Shown: positions 12,556 to 23,309 of the stretch, piece by piece
Position numbering within the stretch: the stretch's first letter is position 1
Layout of the letters: every line of letters starts with the position of its first letter
Source of the DNA: Pezicula radicicola
Taxonomy: Eukaryota; Ascomycota; Leotiomycetes; Helotiales; Dermateaceae
NCBI GenBank assembly: GCA_003008705.1
Contig: PDUO01000090.1
Span: 85,233 to 149,232, forward strand
DNA: 64,000 nt
Direction: 5' to 3'
The notes under the pieces: model-generated
Seen by the model: the letters and a program-made list of their open reading frames with translations, nothing else
Told to the model about the DNA's origin: nothing
The model's database searches: none
Translations under genes and position numbers: made by a program

Positions 12556-13428
12556 CAGTGTGGCTAACAATATGACAATATACCGTTTCCTTTATGATAT
12601 AGGCAATATGATATCACAATTCCTATATTGTTACAAGATGATATGATATTAGAAACCCTATATTATAGTAATATGGTATGATATTAGGATGCCTATATTA
12701 CCAGTATATTGTTATATTATGATATTATTTATAGATATTAGTAATGTCCTATACTAGGCATCTAATTGGCTAGAACCATATAAAATAGGCTGTAAAATAG
12801 TTATTCTATTCTATAAATCATAAATTCAAAGTTAGGCTCTTATATTAGTTTTGAAATAACCTTCCATATAGGCTTCGACATAGACTCCTATAGGCTTCGA
12901 AATAGGCTCCTATATAGGCTTTAAAATAGACTTCGAAAAAATAGGCTCCTATATTAGAATTAATATAGTGGAAGTAATAGAATTAATAGAATTAATAGAA
13001 TTAATAGAATTAATAGAATTAATAGAATTAATAAATATCGATATAATACTAATAGATTAATTAGTTATCTAATAGGTCGATTTAACCTATATAGTAGGCC
13101 TTAAATAGCCCGGAGGTACCAAGATATACCTTGGGCGTATATTAGTAAGTACTCTTTCGGCTTCGAAATAGGCTCTCATATAGGCCCGAAATAGGGTCTT
13201 ATATAGGCCCAAAATTATAGGGGATAAGATAGTTAATATAGAGTTAGAATCGCTTAGAATCATGTGACGATATTGTTTATATTGACAATATGGCAATATT
13301 ATTACTAGCAATATGATATAGAAGTTCTTATATCACAAAGGAAACGATATTAGAAGTCTGATATCGTTTTATTACGAAATGATATGAAAGTGGGCTATAT
13401 CATATTGTTTATATTGTTAGCCACACTG
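12556..13428. mobile_element. hAT-type non-autonomous element (MITE-like)
   Basis: The ends form an exact 18-bp terminal inverted repeat: CAGTGTGGCTAACAATAT at 12556-12573 and its complement ending at 13428. Similarity continues imperfectly inward. The insertion is flanked by an identical 8-bp direct repeat, ACTATATC, at 12548-12555 and 13429-13436. An 8-bp target duplication together with ends beginning CAGTG is characteristic of the hAT superfamily. The 873-bp interior is AT-rich, has no transposase and contains repeated 'TATAGGCTTCGAAATAGGCTC'-like phrases and a 9-bp tandem array, so it must have been mobilised in trans. It interrupts the SDR exon just before the catalytic Tyr motif. Confidence 0.9.
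12978..13031. repeat. 9-bp tandem repeat inside the hAT-type element
   Basis: Six consecutive perfect copies of TAGAATTAA lie in the AT-rich interior of the element. Copy number is likely to vary between element copies. Confidence 0.9.
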
Positions 13429-13436
13429 ACTATATC
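13429..13436 (+). repeat. Right target-site duplication
   Basis: Second copy of ACTATATC immediately after the right inverted repeat. The SDR exon continues in the right frame directly after it. Confidence 0.88.
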
Positions 13437-13856
13437 ACACCCCTTCCTATCTACACCGCTTCAAAGCAGTAAGTCGTTTAGTTTTCTCCTACATCACTCC
13501 ATGAATTGTAAGCAAGACTTAGTGCCATCGTCGGTTTCGTCCGTACATTTAGCAAATCCTTGGCCGAAGAAAAGATCACACTGAATACTATATACCCCAA
13601 CATAGTCAAGACGAATATTTCTACAGGGGACTTCTATGATAAAGCTGGGGAAAGGGGACTACTCGTCACCTTGGACTCTCTATTAAAAACCTTTGAGTCT
13701 CTACTAGGTACAAATAATGTCTCGGGAGAGGCTATCGAAGTCCTACCTGGCGACGGTGGGTATAGGCTTAAAGAAATTACTGAGTATACCAACGAAAAGG
13801 CTAAGGAGAGTGTTGAATTGACTATAGCCCGATCACAGAAGCTTTCTAGAGGCTAA

Positions 13857-14418
13857 ATTAATTTTATACCCCAAATCGATCTAAGATTAGCCCTCTTTTA
13901 CCAAAGCAGACGTGGTGAGACAAGTTAAATAGGCAAGCCGCGTAACTATCTTAGGGGAGGTGTAACAGTACAACCCATCTCAATAGGAAATAAAGAGCCC
14001 CAGCCAATCCAACCCTTTGGACAGTAAAACAACCACCAATTGCTGCAAATGAGGGGTAGTAGTACTGTAACCCCCAAGCCATATCGTCAATACCTCGCCG
14101 GGGGCCGAGCAGAAATTTCTGCCGCCTAATACACACATGCGGGTGGAAGTTTGGTGAAATCCAACACCTCATTTCCGGGTATCTGCCACCCACAGGGGTG
14201 GATGCCATGTGGTATAGAGGAAGCTTGCCTACCTGCAGGTTGTCACAGTTAGGGAATATTCATCCCCTTCGTAAATCATCGTCTAAATTTATAAAACAGG
14301 TTTTCGGGTGTAAAGAAACTTTATCATGCATGAGGGAAAATTAATTATAGGATAGCCTAAGCTATACTACCCAGCTCTCTATACAATTCAGATAGCCAAC
14401 TTAACATAGATTAGAGGA
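13857..14418. other. Intergenic, no gene recognised
   Basis: Between the convergent ends of two SDR pseudogenes. An 85-codon open stretch on the minus strand (13951-14208) has no family signature that I recognise. Confidence 0.4.
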
Positions 14419-15430
14419 TTAGACCGAAAAATCTACGGTGGTCGGCAATGCCCATCCAGCATCGACATTGATAATTGAGCCAGTTATGTATAACAACTCG
14501 TCTAAAAGAAGGAAGGCAACCACTTTCCCAACTTCCTCTAGCTGTGATATACGCTTGAGGTACAACCGGTTTGCTGTCAATTTGACATCTACTCCCTCAC
14601 AAAAGCCCAGTACAAGAGGGGTAGCAACTGCGGATCTTGTTTCCAATATATTAGCTTGTATTTGTGGCATAGAGACTGACTAGACGTGAGAGGACTTACG
14701 GTGCGACGCTGTTAACGCGAATCCCTTTCGGTCTATACTCCACAGCGGCTGTACGCGTAAGGCCTACGACGGCATGCTTACTAGCACCGTAGGCCGCTAT
14801 ATAAGGAGAGGCACAAATGCCAGCCAAGAAGAAACGGTCACAACCGAGCTGCCAGGCGGTAGCTTAGGTAGCTAAGCCTGGAGAGCTTTGAATCTGTGTG
14901 CCAGTGACGACGTCAGTTAACTACATAACGAACTGATAGTGAATAAAAGATACAAGATTTGCTGCAGGGTAGATTTACGTTCTAGTCGAATTGATGGTCA
15001 TGATGCGTTCCCATGATTCATCAGAGAGGTTCCCGATTAGCTCGTCAAAAGCCACAGTGCCTGCAACGTTGGCAGCGCCGTCAAGCCGACCAAAGTCTTG
15101 GATGGCTTTGCTGATCCACTAGTTAACTTCCTCAGTATTAGTAACGTCGACTTTCAAAGTCGTGATCCTCTGATCATTTGCAATGCGTTGTTGCTGAATC
15201 TCAGGCGTAACTTCATCGAGGACGTCCTTTCGGATGTCGCAAAGGGCGAGTGATGTACCCCGTTGATAGAGTATTTTAGCTGTAGAGAGTCTAATTCCGG
15301 ATGCCGCACCTATTAGAACTTGAGTTCTTACTGTTCTATGCGACGCTATATGAAAACGAGGGGCAGAAAAATCAATATACCAGAGACGGCGATGACTTTT
15401 CCCGAAAAGGATGACATTCTTAAGAGTCAA
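14419..15430 (-). pseudogene. Short-chain dehydrogenase/reductase, second copy type, broken
   Basis: Classical SDR on the minus strand. The coenzyme motif reads SGAASGIRLSTAK, so the middle Gly of TGxxxGxG has become Arg. Next come LKVDVTNTEEVN, then TAG at 15119-15121, then DFGRLDGAANVAG (NNAG region) and catalytic YGASKHAVVGLTR. The C-terminal GSIINVDAGWALPT is the usual fungal SDR ending. Introns are apparent near the nucleotide-binding loop (ending about 15312) and after RVNSVAP (about 14698). An extra A near 15405 shifts the first exon, and further stops occur before the catalytic motif. It is a different subfamily from the SDR at 11905. The two could act on different hydroxyl or keto groups of the same substrate (inference). 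Confidence 0.82.
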
Positions 15431-15626
15431 GGTACACTAGGTTCTCGTTTGAAGATGGGAGCAGAATACTCTCTGTTCAAGACTAACAGGGATATCTAGT
15501 AGGGATATGTAGTTCTGGCTCTTGAAGGTACACTCATATCAGGACATGGATATATCATGTATATACATGTATACTAGTGTAGCACCAGAATTAAGTTATA
15601 ATAGTTTCGGCAACTACTACATGGCT

Positions 15627-15651
15627 CCTCGGTAACTGCTTTCATCCTCGG
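15627..15651. promoter_or_regulatory. Two direct CCTCGG sites, candidate FarA/CTF1 operator
   Basis: CCTCGG occurs at 15627-15632 and again at 15646-15651, about 200 bp before the second SDR. CCTCGG is the core associated with FarA/FarB and CTF1 regulators of fatty-acid genes in ascomycetes. Two regulators of that type are encoded at 19316-21305 and 23310-25707. Function is inferred; single copies of a hexamer are not significant, but two within 25 bp are less likely by chance. Confidence 0.5.
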
Positions 15652-16363
15652 TCACTAACGTTATATAGACGGTAGGGCCGTGATATACTAACCTTCAACG
15701 TCTGCAGACAACTTAGATAATTGCTTCCGAAAGTGCACGAGTTGGACTTACAAGTGGCCTGTTTTCTATAGCAAATGCGTGCTCTACCGTTTCATCCTGT
15801 CCTTATTCTCATGAAGAAGCTTCGGATTAAAATTCCAAGTGATTCCCGCCGGGAATAAGATATATCTCAATATAACCAAGATATAGATATAGAAGGAGAA
15901 GTAAAATGAAGTTGAAAGTAATTCTTTCTTCCAGCTGATTCTTTGCCACTAACGAAAATATGATACTTATGATCTTATGGAACGATGGTTGGGACTCCGT
16001 TCGGAGGATGGTTCCAGAACGCTCTATCGTTGGGAATAATCCCCTGACTGAGATAGTGTCAGTATACAACTTTCAGGCTTGTGCATTGGTGCAGGAGATA
16101 ACTTTTTGTGATATACACACCACGTCGCCATATTGATGAAGCTTGTCGTATACATAATTTAGTAACCGAGATGAGAGCAGGCCACACTAGTAGTAATTTG
16201 TCGAGGTGATGCATATATGGATATTCCTCGCCAATCCTCGCATAAGCCGCTTGTTAATCTAAAAGAACTTTGACGAATGTCTTCAGAATGGAAAGGATAA
16301 AACAACCCACATGATTCCAAGTACACCTGAGGATAAACTGTAGCACTTCACACCTGTGAGCAG
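15652..16363. other. Intergenic, no gene recognised
   Basis: Probably the former divergent promoter of the second SDR and the thioesterase. The ATG at 16312 (MIPSTPEDKL) might be a first exon of the thioesterase, but the splice cannot be proved. Confidence 0.35.
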
Positions 16364-17451
16364 ATACGAAGTATTCCATCAATTGAACGTGCCCTGTCAT
16401 TTCTCCCTGCTCCGGAACATGGAGAAAATGTGTATATCAATACAGAATCGTTGTGGTATCCGGTTTAGGGACGTGGCATCTTTGGGGGCGCTTTGATTGC
16501 TCAATCCCTCGTCATCGCCCAACATACCGTCCCGTCCCACCTTCTTGTCCATAGTACGCATTGCAACTTCATTTCCGCAGCAAACAACAGCTCTCCCATT
16601 TTCTACTACGTTAAGAAAATTCCGAGAGGCCGTAACAGCGCCACAAGACTCCTTGAGGCACAGCAATCTAGAAAGTGCGTTTTATTGCCCTGATAAGCTT
16701 CTTGTATGAGGCCTCATTGGGGAACAAAAATAAGTTGGAGCACCAAGTATGTATACCCCTCGAGGGTGTCAAGTCAAAGGCCCCATCCAAGCACGGCGAG
16801 CCAGTGGATGAGAAGTTCTTATCGAGAACTTGCCAGGCGGATAAGGGCAGCCTGTATGAATGCGTTCGACTTCCTAAAGACCACCAGGAACGGCGACCAG
16901 AGCTTCAGCGACTACAACAATAGATTCGGACACGAGACCCAATCGGCAACTATTAATCACGCTTCACATCTGAGGCCCTTGTTCCGCAAAATCAAAATAC
17001 GCATCTTGCTGCCCTCGCATATATGACTGACAATTATTTCATTGGCACTGCTTCTCGGGTCCATCATGGAAATCGATTCAATAACAAACACGCTATAGAA
17101 CCTATAATTGCATCCCTCAGGAGTCACGGTTCGTCAGAGAGCAAGTTGAATGAACTTTCTAGTCTCAAACAAGAAGAGGCAGAAGAGAATGGTAGAACTG
17201 ATGTGGCCTCTACGCAAGAGCGGCCTAACATTGAGATGATGGTTAGTCTAGATCATACGATTTTCTTCCACAATCAAGCCACAGTGAAAGCGGATGAATG
17301 GATGTTTTCGGAAATGGAGACTCTATAGACAGGGGATAAGAGAGGCCTTGTTGTGCAGAAGATTTGGACCCGTCAGGGAGTTCTGGTTGCAACTTGCTTT
17401 CAGGAAGGCGCTATACGCTTACTACAGGATCGACCACAAAGCAAGATATGA
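16364..17451 (+). pseudogene. Acyl-CoA thioesterase II (TesB/ACOT8-like), broken
   Basis: TesB-type double-hotdog thioesterases hydrolyse acyl-CoAs in peroxisomes. The frame runs ALSFLPAPEHGENVYINTE, then TAG 16466-16468, then GRGIFGGALIAQSLVIAQ, HTVPSHLLVHSTHCNF and SSPIFYYV. After a frame change come GNKNKLEHQV and VKSKAPSKHGEP, then stops at 16921-16923 and just after. The second hotdog reads LAYMTDNYFIG and the catalytic-Asp motif SLDHTIFFH. TAG 17326-17328 replaces a conserved Trp (Trp-x-GD), and the frame continues GRGLVVQK-like to the end. The last residues are QSKI, a weak PTS1-like tripeptide perhaps mutated from SKL. It would release a free acid or recycle CoA in the relic pathway. 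Confidence 0.85.
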
Positions 17452-17768
17452 ATAGAAATATTTGTGTTGACGTTGCCTACTAGCTGGACCCATTTGAATT
17501 CTACCAGTCCCTGGATCTCAAGATAAATAGAGATAGAAAATACATTTTACACTTGACCTACTTTGATGACTATTAAAAAAGAAGTCGTTACCATTATGCT
17601 TCAAAATGGCGGGCGATCACTACACTTTTTGCATCTCAATCAGACCCTTTCCCCCCTTTCTGTCTAAGTCCAATCTTCATGCAATTGAACACTTTATTTG
17701 ATGTAGCAGGTATATATCTAAGTCAACTTAACTTTGCTACTTGATCTAGTATTTCCTTGACTAATAAA
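17452..17768. other. Intergenic between convergent pseudogenes
   Basis: About 300 bp between the ends of the thioesterase and the thiolase. No coding signal recognised. Confidence 0.5.
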
Positions 17769-19213
17769 TTACAGATTGGCTTGAGTACTAAACGTTTTTC
17801 TAGTATCGCCCAAGGTAAAGTCATTACGGTACTTCTTACTTCTGACTCGGTCAGCATCACTATCGGTGATGCTTCGGGCCTCTACAGCAGGATTGTACCC
17901 AAGCCAGCTAGCCTGGGCAATTTCCTGATCGCTGACCTTCGGGTTAGTCTTCCCATCGGCGCGCTTGTACACATTGACCACAACAGCGCCGCCCAAGCCC
18001 AAGTTATGTTGTAGTGCAACCTACGTCTTGTCCACGAGTCGATTGTTGGCCCATCCACGCAGCTGCCAGGTCAGCTCAGCACACTGAGCGAGCCCTGTTG
18101 CACCAATGGGGTGCCCCTTAGAGATCAATCCTCCAGATGGGTTCACCACCATCTTTCCACCAAACGTGATATACCCTCTTCGGACCATTTCGTGGGCCTT
18201 GCCAGGCTCGGCAAAGCTCAGTACATCTAGGAGCACCAGCTTATTTGTGGCGAAACAGTCGTGCAATTCGTATACTCTGACATCGCTAGGTTTGATTACG
18301 GCCTCCCTCATGGCCGCTTGAGCCGTTCGCTAGGTTATATCATAGCTGATAAGTTCCATTGCGCTTGTCTAAAAGGCTTGGGGAGAGTCAGTATGGAATG
18401 ACTGCCCCGCCATTAATATGGCCTAGCCTTAGAGATATGGTCGCGCATCCAAGAACCTCTGCGAGACAATAACTACTGCTGCTGCACCATCACTTGTAGG
18501 GCTACATTGCAATTTTGTCAAAGGAACGAAAATCGTTGGTGAGTCCTGGATTTCCTTGAAGGTATAGTTTTGGCGGAACTGTGCATACGGATTACGTTGC
18601 GAGTGTTTATGCAAGATGCGACCAATCTCAGCAAAGTCTTCTTATGTTGCTCCGTACCTGCAATGTTTGGTTATCTACTTATACCCAGTCTAACGCTGAA
18701 TGTGGACGTACCGTTGCATGTACTCCCGACCTGCGTTTGCGAAATATTGTGCCGTCAAGGGGGCCTTCTTCTCGATGCCCACCAACCCAGCCATTTTCGC
18801 GGCAAAACACGCCTACTAGAACTAGGTCTGTCGTCCCATACACTCTTAAGACTTCCTGGTTTCATCTTCTCAAATCCGACCACCAGAACACAGTCTACGC
18901 TACCGCTTGTTATAAGTGTACGGGCCAAGTAGAGACCAACGGAACCGGTAGCACAGGCATTGCTGGTGTTAACAATGGGAATAGTAGACATGCTAAACTA
19001 GTAGAAAACTCGTTGGCCAGATGTCGAATCGCCGTAGACAAAGTAGGCAACTCCATGCTGAACGTCGTCGTAGTTGATCTGAGCATCTAGCATGGCTTTA
19101 ACACCAGCCTCGTAGCCCATTTTAGGATACTCGCGCAATCTACGTGGCTTGATGAATTGCGGTATACCAACACCAAGCATGTAGGCTTGTTGTTTAGGTT
19201 GTAGAGTCGTCAT
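17769..19213 (-). pseudogene. SCPx-type 3-ketoacyl-CoA thiolase, broken
   Basis: Starts MTTLQPKQQAYMLGVG at 19213. Nucleophile-Cys region NTSNACATGS and FEKMKPGSL are clear, followed by DDRPS. Motif YELHDCFATN and the His/Cys region NPSGGLISKGHPIGATG are intact, and the end reads LQHNLGLGGAVVV. This is the sterol-carrier-protein-x thiolase group, which cleaves 2-methyl-branched 3-ketoacyl-CoAs. No SCP2 lipid-binding domain follows. Stops lie at 18998-19000, 18429-18431, 18423-18425, 18369-18371, 18330-18332 and 18021-18023. A frameshift falls near 18790-18810, and an intron fits after REYMQR. The last residues are TQANL, not a recognisable PTS1. It would perform the chain-shortening step after MFE-2. 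Confidence 0.9.
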
Positions 19214-19315
19214 GGCGGAGGCTTGAGAACGGAACTTTACCTGCGCTAGAATTGTTAGAAATAGAATTGTAGATAGATAACCCTTTGGTCTTTCTCTTTT
19301 GCTAAACCACAACTT

Positions 19316-21305
19316 CTATCGACAAACCGAGATTGACATTCCGGTAGATGGCCGCATGGCCTGGCGGGTGTTCTTTAGAAAGCCTGGGCGGCGGAGACCC
19401 GGGGAGGCACAATCCACAAACTGGTCAATCATGGGGATGGGAATGCGGTGCTTCCGAATGATAGCGACGAGGAAGGTGATAGCCGATGTCGCTGACGGAT
19501 ATCGATGCTGCATTTGTGAAAGGACCTCCAGCGACTGGTAGAATCGACCGATGCTTAGAGTCCGAGTCATCTCGGTCTTGGACTGGATACCGACGAAGTG
19601 AATGAGGATGGCCGATATCAGGGCCGGGACTCCTGTGGTGGGCAGGAACCGCACCAGATCCCGGCTGTGCAATTCGGCGCTGATATAGGTAAGGAATGTA
19701 GCTGCTTCAGTCAACTTGCATCGAGAGATTTCAGTCTGCTTCCCAGGGTTCGAGAGCCGTCTTGCGGCCTGGAAAACTTAGGGTCGGTGGAGTACGGCAA
19801 CGGTAGTGAAGAAGACCATCTTTAACAGCGAGTGATAGAAAAACAGGATTTGATCGTCGTCGGGCGAAATAGCAACCTCGCTGTCGGGCAACGTAGGATC
19901 TATCTCGATCGAGAGGCATTGCGACCATTCGGACAGCTCTTGATCACACTGGGCCCAGTGCCCGAGCTGGAGGGGCGAAAAGTCCTGAGGGGCAATCATC
20001 TGGTTTACCGTGGCACTGCCGTCCTGTAAGTCACCGAGGATGGAATACTGTGACTCCAGAACATGACTGATGATGATAGAGAGTCTGGCCAGATCAATAC
20101 ACGTGACGGCCAGATGCTTCTGCCGGCGGTTGTGTTGGACGCCCAGCTCGTCCCCAAGCCACTGCACGATGCTATCCGAGAAGGGCTCCATCTCGAAATC
20201 ACTCAGCTCGAGTATGGGCGTGTCATACTCGCCATTGCGGATACGGACAGGGAGTCTCATGCCCAGTCCGATCAGTCGGTCCCGGATGAAGCAGCTCCAC
20301 CAGAACCGCTTGTGCAGCCGCTGCTCCTGTGCACTCAATGCCAGGTGCTCTGGGTTACGATTGAGGCCCACCACCAGGGCCGACGAGAGACACAGGCCCA
20401 TCCAGTACCAGGCGTCTTTCTCATCGTCCGGGGTCTGATACCAGTGCGTCATTAGGAGCAAGGCCTGCACCAGCACGATTCGATCCTGCTCCGTGTCCGC
20501 ATGGTACAGCATTCGCACCCGCGTAAAAAAGACGGCGGGCGCCTCGCGTGGGCTGTGGAGGTCCCTCTCCGCTAGCATCCGCTCATCCACATAGCCGACA
20601 CTGATAAACATCACGGCCTGGAAGAGGAGTAGGCTAATCGAGCCCGGTTGGCCGTTAGTCAGGATAGACGTCAAGAAATCAGTGAGATGGAAGATTGGGA
20701 AGAGAGGATGCACGTATTGAACAAAGCACCGGGGCAGCTCGCGGAGAAATGCTGGGTCTGGTATGGTCAACGCCCCCTTCGCTTGCAAATACTCGATGTC
20801 GGCTTGCGAGAGGCGCGACGGCAGCGGTTTGATGTATCCGGGGATTTGCTTGTTGGTCATCACCGATGCAGACGTCGCCGTCCGGCGTGACTTGGGCTGC
20901 TGGTCGCCCATGGGCCGCGGGACGCCTTGGCTCGACCAGCGCGCGAGCCGCAAGACGTATTATCAAAGGAGAGACACATGGGCAGGTCATCGGGATCACC
21001 AGGATCACCACTCAGCGCGGGCGACAGCAGTGGGGGGCCCACGACGACCGTCCGTGGCTCGGACCGCCGAGGTGGTGGTGGTAGTAGTCGCCTACCTCGT
21101 CGCGAGTGTACCATCGACAACCATCCAGTCTGCAATTGTTGCATGGCGTCCCGGAGAGCAGCGCGTCACACCGCACCCGCCGCGAGCGGCACGAGAGGCA
21201 GGCGGTCGGCGCGCGCTGCATTGTCCGGTGCCTGGGAGTGGTGGTAGTGGTGGTGCTGGGGGTGGAGGTGCTGGGTTGGGCCGGTTGCTGGGCTTTAGCT
21301 TCCAT
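19316..21305 (-). pseudogene. Zn2Cys6 transcription factor, CTF1/FarA-like, one internal stop
   Basis: The first exon starts MEAKAQQP at 21305 and holds the binuclear zinc cluster ACLSCRSRRVRCDA...TPCNNCRLDGC. After a probable intron (candidate donor GTAGGC after YTRDE), a 391-codon open frame covers 20953-19781. It has the fungal-specific domain typical of cutinase regulator CTF1 and FarA/FarB: YIKPLPSRL, QYVHPLFPIFHL, ALLLMTHWYQTPDDEKD and RFWWSCFIRDRL. TAA 19778-19780 (Gln expected, HRP-stop-VFQAA) cuts off the conserved C-terminal helices, which stay open to 19316. It is the least damaged gene of the catabolic cluster and could still make a truncated protein. Family members activate fatty-acid catabolism through CCTCGG sites. 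Confidence 0.88.
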
Positions 21306-21560
21306 AGAGAGAGGGAGGTGGTCGATGAGGTTGATGAGGTTGATGAGGTTGGTAAAAAGGTGCAGGTGGAGGCGCAGGAGCGAGATGTTTTGTATTGTTG
21401 GATGTCTACCGATCCCCGGACAACGAGAGAATCCAAGGAATTAATTACTACTACTATAGATATCTACCACTCGGTAAACAGCCAACAATACAACCAACCC
21501 TTGGCACATAAACTAACCTATTCCCCCATCCTGCATTTTCAAGAGTCTGCTTAAATTAGA

Positions 21561-22540
21561 TTAAATGCTTAGCATCGCCTTTAGTCTATTTTCATACCCC
21601 CGTTTGGTTGCTGATATATTCGGCGCGATCATTTCAAATCCGTGCGGCAGCCCGGGATACAAGTGGAATTCGGTTGTGATATTCTCTGCTAATAGCCTTG
21701 TCGTATATGTGATACTCTCATCGCGGAAGATGTTTAGTCCTCTAACATCAATATAGGCGGGTAGCAAGCCTGCTAAACTCTTCGCTCGTGCAGGGACTGA
21801 GTACAGTGAGACGTCCGCGTCGGGGTGTCCTGCCTTGTCTCCAAGTAGTGCAGTCCAGGCCACGATATTGTCTTCGGTTTTCCAGAAAGCAAAAAGGTTT
21901 CATGGCCTTATTCACAGTCGTATTTTGGTCATCGAGCATAGGATAAACAAGGATTTCCTTAGCTAGAGGCGGCCGAAGGTTTCTGTCTCGAGCTAACAAT
22001 GTAACCCCAGCGGTTAGACCACCGCCTGCGCTTTCCCCAAAGACTGCAATTCGTGACGGGTCAATATCATGTTTCCGTGCATTCTAGCTTAACTAGACAA
22101 GAGCGGAATAATAGTCTTCGACAAGAGTCATTCCAGTAAAGTTGGGAGTTAAACGATAGTTGACGCTAAAGATAGGAACGGATGATTGGCTGACGAGAAG
22201 TGCTGTAGACCGAGCGAAGAGTTGGGTAGATCCCAGTATCATACCACCACCGTAATAATGTAGAATAGCTGGCCCCGGCTCTGAGCGGGGGGCTCTTCTT
22301 TGTAAAGCCGTAAACCTCGATTACATATCCATCAGGAGCTTTGACGTGGTATACGGTCTGTCCTACGTCCGGCGAATCGGGCAATCTTGCGTAAAAGGCG
22401 GCAATCGTTGCTTCCCGACCCTCTCGAGCTTACTGAATACCCTGAAGGGTAAGTTTAGGCCGCCCCGGCCCCGACCCCGACAGTTCTGGAATGAGTAGCT
22501 CGAGGGCTTTAAAGTATTCGGGGTCAAATTGCAGAGGCAT
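21561..22540 (-). pseudogene. Alpha/beta hydrolase (hormone-sensitive-lipase-like esterase), broken
   Basis: Starts MPLQFDPEYFKALE at 22540. The oxyanion-hole motif HYYGGGM, the nucleophile motif FGESAGGG, the acid region DVRGLNIFRDE and the catalytic-His motif LPHGFE are all visible, as in the HSL/alpha-beta-hydrolase-3 family. The frame is broken by TAA 22430-22432, by a shift near 22290, by two TAG codons between VEDYYSALV and KHDIDPSRIAVFG (about 22085-22100), and by a shift near 21880-21900. Length is about 320 codons, normal for the family. Such enzymes hydrolyse short-chain esters. Next to a Baeyer-Villiger monooxygenase the likely job was hydrolysis of the ester product (inference). 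It lies between the two regulators on the same strand. Confidence 0.85.
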
Positions 22541-23309
22541 TTCGGCTTTTGAGAGGAAGAACTTGGTAAAAAAGAGAAGCTCGCGTAGGCGCTGCTGTCG
22601 TTTATGAAAGTCTGTCGTGTTTAGGAAATAGGATGGTGTAGCTCCTAGTTATTAGTTACCGAGGGTCGACTACGCCAATCTATTCCTGTTTGATCTCCGT
22701 AGAGACCTTGGATATGGCGTACTGTCTGTAGCTGCCGATTTCCAGGACTGGGGATGGTGTAAATCGAAACGGTAGTGTATTTACAAGAATTGTTTCTGTG
22801 AAGATTACTATAAACCTACAACGCCACCCGCACAGCGATGGCCGTTGATAGTCCCTACCATTTTTCTATCTAACGAATGCCTATATAGAAGCCTAGTTGA
22901 AGACTCGAAGTAATTCATTTGGTGTAATGCCGTTTTGTCCATGAGTAATGTACTCGTTTTCTTGCCACCATCCCCTCAGTTATGAACACACCTAGGTAAG
23001 CGTCATGTACCCCGGAAAGCTACAATGCTTTCATTATCTTCAGATAACAGGATAGTGAGATCAGAAACATCAGTGGCCAGTGAGCTAGAGAGGTTGGTAG
23101 GATTACAACTCATTTTAAATAGAAGCTAACGTAATAAGCAATTAATAGCAATCCTTGGTATTAGTCCTAGTCCAAAACGTCCTTGTGGCGGTTTCCCAAA
23201 GATAGAAATGGCACGAAAATATCGGTATAGGTTTACAAAACATTGACTCATTTACATGCAAAACTCTCAACTAAGAACTCTGCAGCGGTCATGGCTTTCG
23301 TTCTCGATT
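22541..23309. other. Intergenic, no gene recognised
   Basis: Former promoter of the hydrolase and 3' region of the second regulator. CCGAGG lies at 22659-22664, about 120 bp before the hydrolase start. No conserved frame seen. Confidence 0.4.

Larger units (their letters stand above)
11905..13856 (+). pseudogene. Short-chain dehydrogenase (15-PGDH-like), split by a transposable element
   Basis: Starts MSYRGETAYITG. Introns at 11939-11996 and 12049-12107 lead through GGASGIARSLA and MKVFIVDRNT. The middle part VDVADWESQ, GHIDYIFTSAGI and TALAVQQFRRQ is typical of fungal 15-hydroxyprostaglandin-dehydrogenase-type SDRs, which oxidise secondary alcohols with NAD. A third intron fits at 12461-12507, though the frame does not close cleanly there. 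TAG 12139-12141 is an in-frame stop. The exon then reads GFYYI and is cut at 12556 by an 873-bp inverted-repeat element. Coding resumes after it with TPLPIYTASK, which holds the catalytic Tyr-x-x-x-Lys. Another intron follows, then HAIVGFVRTFSKSLAEE, and the gene ends at 13856. In this cluster it could oxidise a hydroxyl to the ketone used by the monooxygenase (inference). Confidence 0.85.

Noticed and set aside
132..17451. Many in-frame TAG codons might mean TAG is read as an amino acid
   Set aside because: The residue expected at the TAGs varies (Gln, Trp, Lys, others), and frameshifts and deletions occur as well. The intact tyrosinase itself ends at TAG. Decay explains the pattern better.
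20063..20455. 130-codon plus-strand open frame
   Set aside because: It is antisense to the conserved domain of the first regulator, which has clear family motifs on the minus strand.
20763..21554. 263-codon plus-strand open frame
   Set aside because: It lies opposite the zinc-cluster exon, is rich in Val/Gly/Arg from repeated GGT/GTG on that strand, and has no family signature.
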